Source: Candidatus Poribacteria bacterium (GTDB lineage Bacteria; Poribacteria; WGA-4E; WGA-3G). From it: 40,226 nucleotides of DNA. Each line of letters opens with the position of its first letter. Position 1 is the stretch's first letter. A model generated the notes under the pieces. It was given only the letters and a program-made list of their open reading frames with translations, was not told where the DNA came from and searched no databases. This document shows, in pieces, positions 14,890-24,480 of this stretch. Both the position numbers and the translations under genes were made by a program. The stretch spans positions 1 through 40,226 of the forward strand of contig JAJEIE010000024.1 of the NCBI GenBank assembly GCA_022827625.1. Direction: 5' to 3'.

Positions 14890-16605
14890 ATGATAGAAAC
14901 ACTCTCTATCCGCAACATTGCCCTCATAGACGAACTCGACTTGGAACTTGCACCTGGACTCAATATTTTCACCGGTGAGACGGGGGCTGGTAAATCCGTT
15001 ATTCTCAGATCCATTGGACTGGTCTTAGGGGAGAGAGTCTCTGCCGATATTGTGCGCGAAGGCACCGATTTCGCAAAGGTAGAGGTAGGGGTCGCACCTC
15101 ACGAGCAACATCCGATGTGGCATACGGATTTCGCTTTTAGCGATGTTTTGGACCCATCGGACGCCATAATTCTCTCCAGAAGGATTAGTGCTACCGGTAG
15201 AAGCCGCTGTCATATTAATGGTCAGTTGGTGAATTTGAGCCACCTCCAAGCGATTGGGGCATTGCTTGTTGATATCCACGGCCAACATGAACATCAGTCC
15301 TTATTTAGAACACAAACACATCTCAAGCTTTTAGATGATTTTGGGGGATCCAGTGAGGCGAGACACCAGGTTAGCAAGATCCACGCACACTTACAAGCCT
15401 TACAACAAGAAGCAGCCGGCTTGGCACAAACTTTGAGGGCATCAGAACGCGAAAGAGATCTCCTCGAATTTGAAATTAAGGAACTTACCGCAGCGGACCT
15501 TGAGGACGGTGAGGACGAAGAATTAGCCGCTGAAGCCCGTATCCTCAGCAACGCCGAAGAATTGGCTAATTCTGCCAGCCGCTTATATGCGATACTCGAT
15601 GGCGATACTTCTAGCAGCAGCAACGCATCGGTGCTCGAAAGACTTAAAGATGCCGCAAAGACCCTTATGAAATTATCCGAGTTAGATAACAGCCTCTCGG
15701 AAGTACAGGAACGCTTGGAAACAGTGCTCTACGAACTCGAAGATGTCGCCTTAGATGTCCGCCAATATAGGGACACGGTGGAATACAATCCTATGCGCTT
15801 GGACGAGATTACGGATCGCTTAGCACTGATTGCGAAGCTCAAACGGCGTTACGGCAATACGATTGCTGAGATATTAGCCTACCACGCCGAAGCAGCGCAG
15901 AAGTTGCAGACCTTAGAACTCGGTTCAGAAAAGCAAGAAGCACTTCAGATAGAGATCGACAAAACCATTCAGGAGGCACAACATCTGTGTCGTTCGCTCT
16001 CTGTGAAACGTCAGCATGTTGCTAAGCAGCTTTCAAAGCAGATTGAGAAGGAATTGCGTACGCTCGGTATGGATAAAGCAGAATTTCGAGCATCTGTCCA
16101 GCATATAGCGGACGAACGCGGGCCGTTTCAGATAGATGATAAACACTATGCCTTCCGCTCTCATGGCATGGATGCTGTCGAGTTCTTAATCGCACCGAAT
16201 GTCGGTTCTGAGGCGCGTCCAATTTCCAAAATTGCATCAGGGGGCGAAATCTCGCGCATTATGCTCGCTTTGAAGACGGTATTGGTGCAAGTCGATGAAA
16301 TCCCGACGCTGCTTTTCGATGAAATTGATAGCGGGATCGGTGGCAAAGTGGCGAACGTGGTTGGTCAGAAGTTGAAAGAACTTTCTGAATTCGCACAAGT
16401 GATCTGTATTACCCATCTTCCACAAATTGCTCGGTTCGCAGACAGACATTTCCGCGTAGAAAAGAAGGTCGGCGACGAACGCGCCCTGATTACAGCGAAA
16501 CCTCTGACACCAGAGGAGCAGATTAACGAAATTGCCCGAATGCACGGAGGTGAAGAGACTGAGATTGGACTCGCGCATGCGCGTGAATTATTGTTTGAAA
16601 AATAA
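14890..16605 (+). CDS. recN: DNA repair protein RecN
   Basis: RecN is an SMC-like ATPase that gathers DNA ends during double-strand-break repair. The 571-residue protein starts MIETLSIRNIALID. It has Walker A GETGAGKS (29-36), a long coiled-coil middle (about 160-380), the ABC signature SGGEISRIMLALK (near 446) and Walker B LLFDEIDSGIGG (D477-E478). The length is typical. The frame is open upstream to 14794, but that stretch translates the heptamer element and overlaps nadK, so the ATG at 14890 is used. No Shine-Dalgarno is visible because the repeat abuts the start. Confidence 0.96.
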   Translation: MIETLSIRNIALIDELDLELAPGLNIFTGETGAGKSVILRSIGLVLGERVSADIVREGTDFAKVEVGVAPHEQHPMWHTDFAFSDVLDPSDAIILSRRISATGRSRCHINGQLVNLSHLQAIGALLVDIHGQHEHQSLFRTQTHLKLLDDFGGSSEARHQVSKIHAHLQALQQEAAGLAQTLRASERERDLLEFEIKELTAADLEDGEDEELAAEARILSNAEELANSASRLYAILDGDTSSSSNASVLERLKDAAKTLMKLSELDNSLSEVQERLETVLYELEDVALDVRQYRDTVEYNPMRLDEITDRLALIAKLKRRYGNTIAEILAYHAEAAQKLQTLELGSEKQEALQIEIDKTIQEAQHLCRSLSVKRQHVAKQLSKQIEKELRTLGMDKAEFRASVQHIADERGPFQIDDKHYAFRSHGMDAVEFLIAPNVGSEARPISKIASGGEISRIMLALKTVLVQVDEIPTLLFDEIDSGIGGKVANVVGQKLKELSEFAQVICITHLPQIARFADRHFRVEKKVGDERALITAKPLTPEEQINEIARMHGGEETEIGLAHARELLFEK

Positions 16606-16611
16606 AGGAAT

Positions 16612-16697
16612 AGCGGTCAGCGGTCAGCAGTCAGTAAGAGTGGGACTTCATCAGGAAACCTCTGAACTGAAGACTGAAAGCCGACAGCCGACAGCCA
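16612..16697. repeat. Heptamer-repeat inverted element (copy 3)
   Basis: Left arm AGCGGTC, AGCGGTC, AGCAGTC, AGTAAGAG. Right arm AAACCTCTGAACTGA followed by GACTGAA, AGCCGAC, AGCCGAC. It fills the gap between recN and the oxidoreductase and ends 8 nt before its ATG. Confidence 0.7.
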
Positions 16698-16705
16698 TTA
16701 AAAAA

Positions 16706-19700
16706 ATGGATGAAAGGTTTACACAAGCCAGCGGGGCACATGTTTATACGGGTTGCGAATTGTTAGTCAAAGGTGCTTTAGAGAGTGGGGTCAGCCTCCT
16801 TACAGGCTATCCGGGCTCCCCACTTGCTGAAGTGTTTGACGTTATCGAGCGGAATGCTGAGTTGTTGAAAACCAACGGCATCGTCGCCCAGATAGCCAAC
16901 AACGAAGCCTTGAGTATCGCTCGATTAAACGGTTCGCAAATGGCGGACCTCCGCGCAATCACGTTTATGAAAAGCGTCGGTTTACATGTCGCTTCCGACT
17001 CGCTCGCAATTAGTAATCTTGCTGGCACAACTGGCGGGGCTGTCGTTGTTATCGGGGATGATACCTGGTCGCACAGCACGCAGGTCCCGGCGGATTCCCG
17101 GTTTTTGGTGCGGCACGTCTACACACCGCTGCTTGAACCCGGCACATTTCAGGAACTTAAGGACTGGATTAATTGTGCCTTCCAAATTTCCGCTGCTGCA
17201 AATCTCTATGTCTGCTATCTAACAACCGAGAATCAGGCAAGTGGTGGTGGTAATGTTGAACTCCGTCCTAACATTTACCCCGATATCAGCGATTTAAAGC
17301 GAATTAATCTTGATACCCAACACATTGATGCTGATAAGCGAGTCGTCTTACCGCCACATACCGCTCGCATTGAAGTTGAAACGTTACGGGAACGGCTGCC
17401 TGCCGCACTTGAGACAGCACGCGCTTTAGAACTCAACAAAATTCAGTTTTTGGAAAAGGCTTCAACTGGAAAGAGACACGCTCTCGGATTTGTCAGCGCA
17501 GGTTTGGCGTATAGCTGCCTCCGCCACGCCCTTGAAGAGTTGAACCTCTGTGGCGATATCCCGATCCTCAAACTCGGGATGACCCACCCGATTGATCCAG
17601 ACATCGTCCGAGAGTTTGCTGAACAGGTTGACGAAATTTGCGTTGTTGAAGAGAAACGCCCGCTCTTAGAAAACGAGATCAAAGCACTCCTTACCCAAAT
17701 GTATCAAGAGGGCGACATCAAGCGGTACGTGAACGTCTGGGGCAAGCAATTCCCTAACGGTCTGGCTGGTATACCGGTAGCTTCTGGCTTAGATGCCTCT
17801 ATTCTCATTCAGAAACTTATCCCACTCTTCAGAGACCGTCTCGGCACAACAGGCACAACTCTTGACACCGAGCACTTTGCACGTGAAGAGGCACTCCAAA
17901 AACAGGTCTCCGAACAACAGATTGATATTCCACAACGCACACCTACTTTCTGCCCAGGCTGTCCACATCGCGACTCTTCGAGCGTCTTCCTTGAAATCAC
18001 AGAACAATTTATGGATCCCGATTACATGAAAAAACATCACGATTCGGGACCCGTGGATCTCGTCTTTCACGGCGATATCGGTTGTTATTCCATGCTCAAA
18101 TATGAGCCGTTTCCGAGATTGATGCACAATCTCTCTGCTATGGCGTTAGGGGGTGGTGCTGGGGCAGGGATCGATCCATTCATCCAAAACAAACAGGTCG
18201 TTTTCATGGGGGATTCGACCTTCTTTCACGGCGGGATGTCAGCGATTTCGGATTCAATCAAAAACAACCAAGACATCGCCTATATCATTTTAGACAACCA
18301 GACGACGGCAATGACGGGACATCAACCGACACCCGCTGATGAACGTGACCTGCTCGGTAATCCTACCTTCGCACAAGACATTGAGCAGGTCGCGCAAGGA
18401 CTCGCTGGCAACTCTGGAATAGAAATTGTCCGTACCAACCCTGAAGATCGGGTCAACTACAAAAAATATCTTGAAAAAACTATTCTCAAATCTGGTGTCA
18501 AAATTGTCATTGCTGATAAAGAGTGTGCTATCACTTATCAGCGCCGTGTGCGTCGGGAACAACGAAAAACTATAGCCAGCGAGGGTTTCCTTAAATACGA
18601 AAAACATATCAATATTACCCCCGAAGTCTGCGAATTTTGTCGGGAATGCACAACGGCTACAGGATGTCCGGGTTTGAAGGTTATTGATACCGATTATGGT
18701 GAGAAGATTGCTATTGACCGTTCAAATTGTGTTTCCGATGGGGCATGTGCACGCATTAAATACGCCTGCCCAGCCTTTGAAGAGGTTATCGTCACCCGGA
18801 AACGTCCACCTCGAGAGATGGATGTAACGTCGAGGTATCGCGCACTCTTGAGTGATGCGCCTTTACCGCCGCCGCCGCCGCTGAACTTTGAACAGCGTTG
18901 GAACATCTACGCCGCCGGGGTCGGGGGTATGGGTATCGGGACGATTTCCAAAGTCCTCGTCGTCGCAGGGTATCTCCAAGGCTACGACGTGACGTTCTGC
19001 GACAGGAAAGGCTTAGCAATTCGTAACGGAGGGGTCTATACCCATATCGCATATACGCGTCCTGACGTTCACGCCTCACCAATGATTCCGTACGGTAAGG
19101 CGGATCTTCTGTTAGGGCTTGACATTTTAGAAGCCGTCCGCGGTATTACTGCCAATTCCCTTTTCCGTATCGCATCGCCATCGCGCACCGCTGCGGTGGT
19201 AAATACAGCTAAAACTGAAACTATATCCACACTCATCGGAAAGGACCATTTTGATCCAGAGACACTTGAAGATGACCTTCAGGCGTATACCAATGCCGAT
19301 GCGTATTTCGGTATAGACCTCTTTGCGGTCTCTGAACAGTTGTTTGGAAATAAGTTATATGCAAATATGATGCTCCTCGGCACTGCCTTCCAACGCCAGT
19401 TGATACCCCTCGAATTGGAACCCTTGCAGCTGGCACTCAAGCAGATGGTCCCGCATGCCGACTTGGATACCAACATGAGGGCGTTCAGCGTCGGACGTCG
19501 CCTTGCACTCGAATCGCCTGAATCTTCTGTTAACGCACCGTCAATAAAGACGTTAATAACTTATACGGAAATGCTTGCGTCGAAACGGCAGATTCTGGAG
19601 CGGAAATGGCGTGGAAAGCGTTTAGCGCAGGAATACATGGTGCTTGTCGAGGAGATAGTAGGCGCATTGGACATCGGTTCGGACAGTGTCAATCGAATGC

Positions 19701-20287
19701 TGGCGCTCTATATCTACGATCTCATTCAGTTTGAGGCTCTCGACTACGCACGTAGATATGTTGAGAAGATTAAGCAGGTTTACGCGCACGATACTGCTGA
19801 TTACGACTACCGCGCCACAAAAGCCGCGATTCAGTATTTGCATAAAGTGATGCTGATTAAGGACGAAGTCTACGTCGCGCACCTTTTGACAAGCGAGGAG
19901 AAATTGCAGCGTGACAAGGAATTGTATAAAGTCAATACGGCAGATGGGGACAGAATTCAGTATATTCATCTCAACCGCCCGCATTTCACTGTGATGGGAT
20001 TTGACATCGAAGGAGATATTGACACGCGAAATTGGCAATTAAATCTGATGAAGCGTATGAAATTCCTCAGGCGATGGCTGCCCCAATGGCACACAAAGGA
20101 GAAAGCGTTCCGGGAGTGGTATATCACCCGTGTGATTGACACTTTTGCACCCAATGATGAAGAGACTTATGAAAAACATCTCCAAGCGTTGGAATGTGCT
20201 GAAGAGGTTCGCGGTTATCGGGAAATTCGTTACCCGAAGATGGAAGTTGCACAGCGGACAGTTGAGGACTTACTTGCACATAAATAG
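16706..20287 (+). CDS. Fused indolepyruvate:ferredoxin oxidoreductase (IorA-IorB type)
   Basis: The 1193-residue enzyme is predicted to oxidatively decarboxylate aryl-2-oxoacids to acyl-CoA using TPP, passing electrons to ferredoxin. Domains in order: pyrimidine-binding TPP domain (TGYPGSPLAEVFD), pyruvate-oxidoreductase domain II, and TPP pyrophosphate domain with FCPGCPHRDSS (from 415) and GDIGCYSM...GDSTFFHGG. A ferredoxin-like segment follows, with CEFCREC...CP (from 642) and CVSDGAC...CP. After a PPPPPP linker comes the gamma (IorB) domain AAGVGGMGIGTISK (736 on), then a long helical C-terminal domain. Separate IorA and IorB subunits are the archaeal arrangement; one-chain fusions occur in many bacteria. 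The second cysteine cluster lacks a full CX2CX2C set. The start at 16706 excludes the repeat-encoded extension. Confidence 0.9.
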   Translation: MDERFTQASGAHVYTGCELLVKGALESGVSLLTGYPGSPLAEVFDVIERNAELLKTNGIVAQIANNEALSIARLNGSQMADLRAITFMKSVGLHVASDSLAISNLAGTTGGAVVVIGDDTWSHSTQVPADSRFLVRHVYTPLLEPGTFQELKDWINCAFQISAAANLYVCYLTTENQASGGGNVELRPNIYPDISDLKRINLDTQHIDADKRVVLPPHTARIEVETLRERLPAALETARALELNKIQFLEKASTGKRHALGFVSAGLAYSCLRHALEELNLCGDIPILKLGMTHPIDPDIVREFAEQVDEICVVEEKRPLLENEIKALLTQMYQEGDIKRYVNVWGKQFPNGLAGIPVASGLDASILIQKLIPLFRDRLGTTGTTLDTEHFAREEALQKQVSEQQIDIPQRTPTFCPGCPHRDSSSVFLEITEQFMDPDYMKKHHDSGPVDLVFHGDIGCYSMLKYEPFPRLMHNLSAMALGGGAGAGIDPFIQNKQVVFMGDSTFFHGGMSAISDSIKNNQDIAYIILDNQTTAMTGHQPTPADERDLLGNPTFAQDIEQVAQGLAGNSGIEIVRTNPEDRVNYKKYLEKTILKSGVKIVIADKECAITYQRRVRREQRKTIASEGFLKYEKHINITPEVCEFCRECTTATGCPGLKVIDTDYGEKIAIDRSNCVSDGACARIKYACPAFEEVIVTRKRPPREMDVTSRYRALLSDAPLPPPPPLNFEQRWNIYAAGVGGMGIGTISKVLVVAGYLQGYDVTFCDRKGLAIRNGGVYTHIAYTRPDVHASPMIPYGKADLLLGLDILEAVRGITANSLFRIASPSRTAAVVNTAKTETISTLIGKDHFDPETLEDDLQAYTNADAYFGIDLFAVSEQLFGNKLYANMMLLGTAFQRQLIPLELEPLQLALKQMVPHADLDTNMRAFSVGRRLALESPESSVNAPSIKTLITYTEMLASKRQILERKWRGKRLAQEYMVLVEEIVGALDIGSDSVNRMLALYIYDLIQFEALDYARRYVEKIKQVYAHDTADYDYRATKAAIQYLHKVMLIKDEVYVAHLLTSEEKLQRDKELYKVNTADGDRIQYIHLNRPHFTVMGFDIEGDIDTRNWQLNLMKRMKFLRRWLPQWHTKEKAFREWYITRVIDTFAPNDEETYEKHLQALECAEEVRGYREIRYPKMEVAQRTVEDLLAHK

Positions 20288-20323
20288 TTTTCGGAGGAGC
20301 GCACTACAAGGCAGACACGATCC

Positions 20324-21169
20324 ATGCTAACAGGACACACCCGCGTTGTTGGCGTTATCGGTGATCCGATTGAACACAGCCGTTCACCGCAAATGCACAA
20401 TGCCGCCTTTGCAAAAGCAGGTCTTGATTATGTATATGTGCCTTTCCATGTCCGATCTGATGAGTTGGCACAGGCAATCGCAGGATTCAAGGCACTTAAT
20501 GTTGTCGGCATTAACGTCACGCTCCCGCATAAACAGGCTGTTATCCCATATCTCACATCGATTTCGAGAGAAGCCGAGCTTATCGGGGCTGTCAATACCC
20601 TCACTTTTCTGGAGGATGGCATACACGGCGACAATACAGACGCACCAGGGGTCTTAAGAGCGTTGGAAGAGAACGGTGCGCTGTCTATACCGGTCGGTGA
20701 AGATGTCGTCGTCTTAGGTGCAGGTGGCGCAGCAAGAGCGGTTGTCGTCGCATTCGCCCTTGCAGGCGTTGCATCTATAACAATTGCCAATCGGACAACC
20801 GAGAAAGCTATCGCATTGGCAGCGGAAATGCAACGAAAAACTAATGTGCCGATGCAGGGGATGGGACTTACAGATACACGAGTGTCTGCTGCTGTTCGCC
20901 AAAGCACGCTTCTTGTCAATACTGCAACGGCGAGTATGGATCTGACACAACCACTGCTGATTTCTGTTGACTGGCTTCAACCGAATGCTATCGTTTACGA
21001 CATTGTCTATACGCCCCCAGTGACGCCTCTCATGGCAGCAGCCGCTGAACGTGGATGTCAAACACTTGGTGGTATCGGGATGCTCATTCATCAAGGGGCT
21101 ATCGCTTTTGAAAAATGGACAGGTGTTGCCCCGTGTACCCTGACAATGCAACAGGCACTTTCCATATAG
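20324..21169 (+). CDS. aroE: Shikimate dehydrogenase
   Basis: NADP-dependent reduction of 3-dehydroshikimate to shikimate in aromatic amino-acid synthesis. The 281-residue protein shows GDPIEHSRSPQMHNAAF (substrate Ser residues), GINVTLPHK with the catalytic Lys, GAVNT, GDNTDAPG with the catalytic Asp, a Rossmann GAGGAARAV and NRT for NADP, and the C-terminal GGIGMLIHQGAIAFEKWTG. All key residues are present and the length is standard. It lies 36 bp after the oxidoreductase gene and is probably cotranscribed. That pairs aromatic synthesis with aromatic 2-oxoacid catabolism. Confidence 0.96.
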   Translation: MLTGHTRVVGVIGDPIEHSRSPQMHNAAFAKAGLDYVYVPFHVRSDELAQAIAGFKALNVVGINVTLPHKQAVIPYLTSISREAELIGAVNTLTFLEDGIHGDNTDAPGVLRALEENGALSIPVGEDVVVLGAGGAARAVVVAFALAGVASITIANRTTEKAIALAAEMQRKTNVPMQGMGLTDTRVSAAVRQSTLLVNTATASMDLTQPLLISVDWLQPNAIVYDIVYTPPVTPLMAAAAERGCQTLGGIGMLIHQGAIAFEKWTGVAPCTLTMQQALSI

Positions 21170-21238
21170 ATATTGTAGCGCAATCTTAGAATCTCATAGC
21201 GTTCACTAAGAAATACGAAAGGGGTCAATAACAACACA

Positions 21239-21556
21239 ATGCAAGAGCAAGAACACGACTTTAAGCCGATTCGATTCGTCATCCTCGGAACGCCCTATAC
21301 TATCAAGCCAACTGAAGACTTAACCTCCGACGATATTAACAATCTTGTTGAATATGTCAAAAGTTTGGTTGAATCTTATCTCCGAAAGGGCTTTGACGAG
21401 CAGAGGGTTCCACTGCTTGTTGCGTTCCATATCGCTGATGAAAAACGTCGCCTTCAAGAAAAATATGAATTGCCATTGTATCGGATCGTTGAAAGGCTAC
21501 AGTTTGCGATTGATGAGGAAGCACCGCAACAACACTCGGATGAAGCCCGCGATTAA
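21239..21556 (+). CDS. zapA: ZapA-like cell division protein
   Basis: The 105-residue protein matches the ZapA pattern: an N-terminal beta hairpin VILGTPYTIKPTEDLTSDDI, then a helix NLVEYVKSLVESYL, then VPLLVAFHIADEKRRLQEKY, the equivalent of the conserved 'LAALNIADEL' segment, and a C-terminal coiled helix. ZapA proteins crosslink FtsZ filaments at the division site. GAAAGGGG lies about 14 nt upstream of the ATG, which is long for a Shine-Dalgarno. It follows aroE by 69 bp on the same strand and is convergent with the M48 protease. Confidence 0.75.
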   Translation: MQEQEHDFKPIRFVILGTPYTIKPTEDLTSDDINNLVEYVKSLVESYLRKGFDEQRVPLLVAFHIADEKRRLQEKYELPLYRIVERLQFAIDEEAPQQHSDEARD

Positions 21557-21602
21557 AGTATTTGGTCGGGATAGAAGGCTACGCTTGATGGGTATGCTTA
21601 TC

Positions 21603-22955
21603 TTAGCGGAATAAGAGCACTGCAAGCGCACAGAATATCGGGAGTAAAACAATCAGGATTTTGACTTCAATGAGGTAGTTTTTGTAACGTTGAATTCCTG
21701 AAGTCCCGGCTATCCACTGATTGATGAAAGCGAGGCGCCGATTGATAGAGGGATGGGTGTTGAAAAGTTCAAATACCCGTCGAATTGATTTCGGCACTGA
21801 ATTCAGTACCGCCAATTTCATTAATGCCGTTTTGAAGGCTTCCGGTTTTTCCGTAAGCCTGACCGCATACAGATCCGCTTGATGTTCACAACGCCTTGAC
21901 AAATATCGGAATATCAGCACGAAATAGGTGATTAGAAAAGTCAACGAGCATAGCGTTGGCAAAATTTGTGATTCGTCAAAATGTATCACCAACGGTTCTT
22001 CAACAAACACATAAAAAAACGGATAACTCAACAGGTAGAAGAGTGAAAAAAGCATATAAGTTTGAATGTGTTTGTACCGGATATGGCCAAGTTCGTGTGC
22101 GACTACGGTCTCAATTTCGTCATCCGTAAAATATTCCAGAAGCGCATCTGTTAAAAAAATACGCCGATTCCACGGGAGTGTCCCCGCAACAGCTGCATTT
22201 GCTATCAAGAGCGAACCCGTCTGCCAGACCATAATATCTTTATGTTTCGCCCCGCTCTGTTTTGTCAACTGTTCTAACCGTTGCTTTAGTCCTGAATTCG
22301 GAGCCAACGGTTCTGTTTTCCACAGGAACTGCATCAGCAACGGCGCAAGGATATAAGCGGAGACAATCACTGGTAGGATTAGCCCAATAAGAATATACGG
22401 ATGTTCAACAATGAACACCTTCGCCGAGTATGGGAGCCAATAAAGCGCATCTATCGTTATGAGATAGATGCACATCGGCAGCAGCGGGAAAAGTAGGAAC
22501 TTGAATTGAAGACTCAGGATTTCTCGGTAGTGTCCTGATTGGAGTCGATTGACTTGGTAAAACGCGAGTCGAATACAAATTAACCCGACCAGCAGCGGGA
22601 ACAACGCCAGCATCTGACGCAAATTTTCCATCGGAAAAAATGCGAAATATTTATCAATCAATACCGGCAAATTCAGTAGATAGAGATTGCACAGGTAACC
22701 CGCTAAGCTAAGGCATTCAAAAACAATCATGTAGCGGCGCAGGCGATAGAGTTTCGGTAGGTTTTCCTCTTTGTGAGCAGGGAAAGTTCTGGCAACATAT
22801 CCCGTCACGAAATACGCAATGAGAATGGGGTAACCCGTCAACACAATTGTCCAAAGTACCACCTGCATATCGCTGATGTTCATGCGTGTTTCCGGTGGTT
22901 CAAAGTGGAAAAGGAAGATGAGTCCGGTGATTAAAATGATACTTATCTGTCCCAT
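21603..22955 (-). CDS. M48-family membrane metalloprotease
   Basis: The 450-residue polytopic membrane protein has a zinc-protease motif HELGH (287-291) and the third ligand in CEHQADLYA (E357), as in M48 (HtpX/Ste24-like) peptidases. About four to five hydrophobic segments precede the catalytic domain, two lie between HELGH and the downstream Glu, and one is at the C-terminus. The family degrades misfolded membrane proteins or processes CAAX-type substrates. The region after the Glu (FNTHPSINRRLAFI) contains the THP.I..R motif typical of M48. It is a single gene, divergent from the OmpA-like lipoprotein. Confidence 0.9.
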   Translation of the reverse strand: MGQISIILITGLIFLFHFEPPETRMNISDMQVVLWTIVLTGYPILIAYFVTGYVARTFPAHKEENLPKLYRLRRYMIVFECLSLAGYLCNLYLLNLPVLIDKYFAFFPMENLRQMLALFPLLVGLICIRLAFYQVNRLQSGHYREILSLQFKFLLFPLLPMCIYLITIDALYWLPYSAKVFIVEHPYILIGLILPVIVSAYILAPLLMQFLWKTEPLAPNSGLKQRLEQLTKQSGAKHKDIMVWQTGSLLIANAAVAGTLPWNRRIFLTDALLEYFTDDEIETVVAHELGHIRYKHIQTYMLFSLFYLLSYPFFYVFVEEPLVIHFDESQILPTLCSLTFLITYFVLIFRYLSRRCEHQADLYAVRLTEKPEAFKTALMKLAVLNSVPKSIRRVFELFNTHPSINRRLAFINQWIAGTSGIQRYKNYLIEVKILIVLLPIFCALAVLLFR

Positions 22956-23124
22956 GCTGCTAACGACCTGCCTTACTTTATTACGACTTATGCACTATTA
23001 AAGACGGGTCGGTGTGGTTTTTAACCCCACCGATAAGATAACAGAATTTTACTCCATCTGACATCAAAAATCAAGTCTCTTTTTACGCTTAACCTTTGGC
23101 TTTCTGTTAAGCGTGAAAAAACTT

Positions 23125-23174
23125 TTGACTTTTTTTTAGGAAAGATGGTATAATTTATATTATTATGGTATAAT
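23125..23174 (+). promoter_or_regulatory. Promoter with tandemly duplicated -10 box for the OmpA-like gene
   Basis: TTGACT (23125-23130), an 18-bp spacer and TATAAT (23149-23154). A 20-bp unit ATGGTATAATTTATATTATT (23145-23164) is repeated immediately (23165-23184, one substitution), which supplies a second TATAAT at 23169-23174. The ACGCTTAAC hairpin ends 10 bp before the -35 box. Confidence 0.7.
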
Positions 23175-23289
23175 TTGTATTATTTAAAGTGTCTGTCGGG
23201 GAGAATTGCTCGCAAGTGTTTTACATTATGAGTGCGTGGTGCAGTTTCGGGCATTGAAAACTTTTGTCTGTGTAGGGAAGGAGATCGTC

Positions 23290-23322
23290 TTGTCCATATA
23301 CGCACATTCAGGCGGAATTTGA
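23290..23322 (+). CDS. Possible 10-residue leader peptide
   Basis: AAGGAG (23278-23283) stands 6 nt before TTG 23290. The frame reads MSIYAHSGGI and stops at TGA 23320-23322, inside the long leader of the lipoprotein gene. The spacing is ideal but the frame is very short, so chance is a real alternative. Confidence 0.25.
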   Translation: MSIYAHSGGI

Positions 23323-23444
23323 GCAGAATTCCAGGATACTATGAAAAGAAAATTAATTTTTTAGACTTAACTTGAGCGCCTGCTTCTTAAATATCAGCTG
23401 GCGAACAACGCTCTAAATTGTTGTAAATAACTTAGGAGGAATCC

Positions 23445-24329
23445 ATGATAAGTAGAACCGCTTTCACGATTATCGCTCTTTTGGGAGTTGCACTTGTTGT
23501 TAGTAGCTGCGGGAAGCTGGACCAAGAAGAGTTTGATATGTGGAAGAATGAACATGTCTCACAGATGGAACAAGCTGATGCTGACATTACAAACAAAGTC
23601 ACCATGTTAGAGACAAAAGTCGATCAGCATGCTAAAGACGCTGAGGACGCAATCTCCGCCGCAAAGAATGAGGCGATTGCTGCGTCTCAGCAAGGTGATG
23701 CCGACACTATCGCCGCTGCGAATCAATCTGCAATGGAACAGGACGCGCAACTCCGCGCCGACTTGACAAAGGCTATTGATATGCAAGGTCAAAAAGCGAT
23801 GGAATTTGCGCAAGGCGAAGACGCAAAATTGCAAGAGCGCATTGACGCACACGATAAAGCTGATGCAGCCCAAGACGACGCGATTAAAAAGCTTGAATCC
23901 GAAGTGATGTCCTTGAAAGAAGGACTTGCTGTGGTAGAGGCAGAGGTCGCCGCAAAACCGACGCTTGTGGCTACCGTCCGTTTCGGAAGTGGACAGACCC
24001 GTCTATCCACTGGAGGCCAAGGGATACTTGACGGCGTTGTTGAGCAACTCAAGGCAGATTCGGATGCGAAAATCATAGTTGTCGGACATGCGGATGGCAC
24101 GCCAGTCTTACGGGGCAGCTATAGAAGCAATTGGGACCTCTCGCAAGCGCGCGCGAACTCGGCTGCAAAATACCTTGAATCCAAAGGAATTGATACCAGC
24201 AGAATCGAAGCAATTGGTAAGGCACATACCGATCCCATCGCGCCCCAGAACACTTCCGCTGGCAGAGCGATGAATCGCAGAGTCGAGGTCATTCTGATTC
24301 CAGCAGGTGCCCTTGACCAGCCGTTCTAA
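23445..24329 (+). CDS. OmpA/Pal-like peptidoglycan-binding lipoprotein with coiled coil
   Basis: The 294-residue protein has a lipoprotein signal peptide ending VVSSC (Cys22 is the lipidated residue). An Ala/Asp/Gln-rich coiled-coil rod spans about 35-165. A C-terminal OmpA domain follows (TVRFGSGQTRLS, IVVGHADGTP, NWDLSQARANSAAKYLESKGI, GRAMNRRVEVIL), which binds meso-diaminopimelate in peptidoglycan. It probably links the outer membrane to the cell wall. TAGGAGG lies 5 nt before the ATG, the strongest ribosome site in this part of the window, which fits an abundant structural protein. The long leader and double -10 suggest regulated, high-level expression. Confidence 0.92.
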   Translation: MISRTAFTIIALLGVALVVSSCGKLDQEEFDMWKNEHVSQMEQADADITNKVTMLETKVDQHAKDAEDAISAAKNEAIAASQQGDADTIAAANQSAMEQDAQLRADLTKAIDMQGQKAMEFAQGEDAKLQERIDAHDKADAAQDDAIKKLESEVMSLKEGLAVVEAEVAAKPTLVATVRFGSGQTRLSTGGQGILDGVVEQLKADSDAKIIVVGHADGTPVLRGSYRSNWDLSQARANSAAKYLESKGIDTSRIEAIGKAHTDPIAPQNTSAGRAMNRRVEVILIPAGALDQPF

Positions 24330-24383
24330 ACTTTCCTTCAGTTCAAGTCATTCTGGTTGTTTGGAGCCGATGACGTAGCCTAA

Positions 24384-24430
24384 TTTTTTCTTCTCAACGT
24401 GGGGCGGGCCCCGTGCCTGCCCACCGTTTC
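24384..24430. repeat. GC-rich palindrome downstream of the OmpA-like gene
   Basis: GTGGGGCGGGC and GCCTGCCCAC form an imperfect stem around a CCCGT centre. It lies in the 150-bp gap between the lipoprotein and the beta-barrel gene. It may attenuate read-through; no T-tract follows. Confidence 0.4.
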
Positions 24431-24480
24431 CACATCGCTTTCCTCTACCTATCATCCTTCGGATAAGGGCTTTGTCGTTT

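Larger units (their letters stand above)
22956..23444. other. 489-bp divergent intergenic region with hairpins, promoter and long leader
   Basis: From left to right it holds a TCGGTGTGGTT/AACCCCACCGA palindrome with one mismatch (23009-23033), an ACGCTTAAC/GTTAAGCGT hairpin (23085-23114), the promoter at 23125 with a duplicated -10, and about 260 nt of probable 5' leader before the lipoprotein ATG. No tRNA or recognised riboswitch was found. Confidence 0.6.

Noticed and set aside
16532-16705. N-terminal extension of the indolepyruvate oxidoreductase
   Set aside because: It overlaps recN and encodes the repeat; the conserved domain starts just after 16706.
19622-20038. 138-codon - strand frame inside the oxidoreductase
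   Set aside because: It is antisense to the conserved C-terminal domain, with no ribosome site or domain.
22956-23124. Riboswitch or tRNA in the divergent gap
   Set aside because: No cloverleaf or known aptamer core was found; only simple hairpins.
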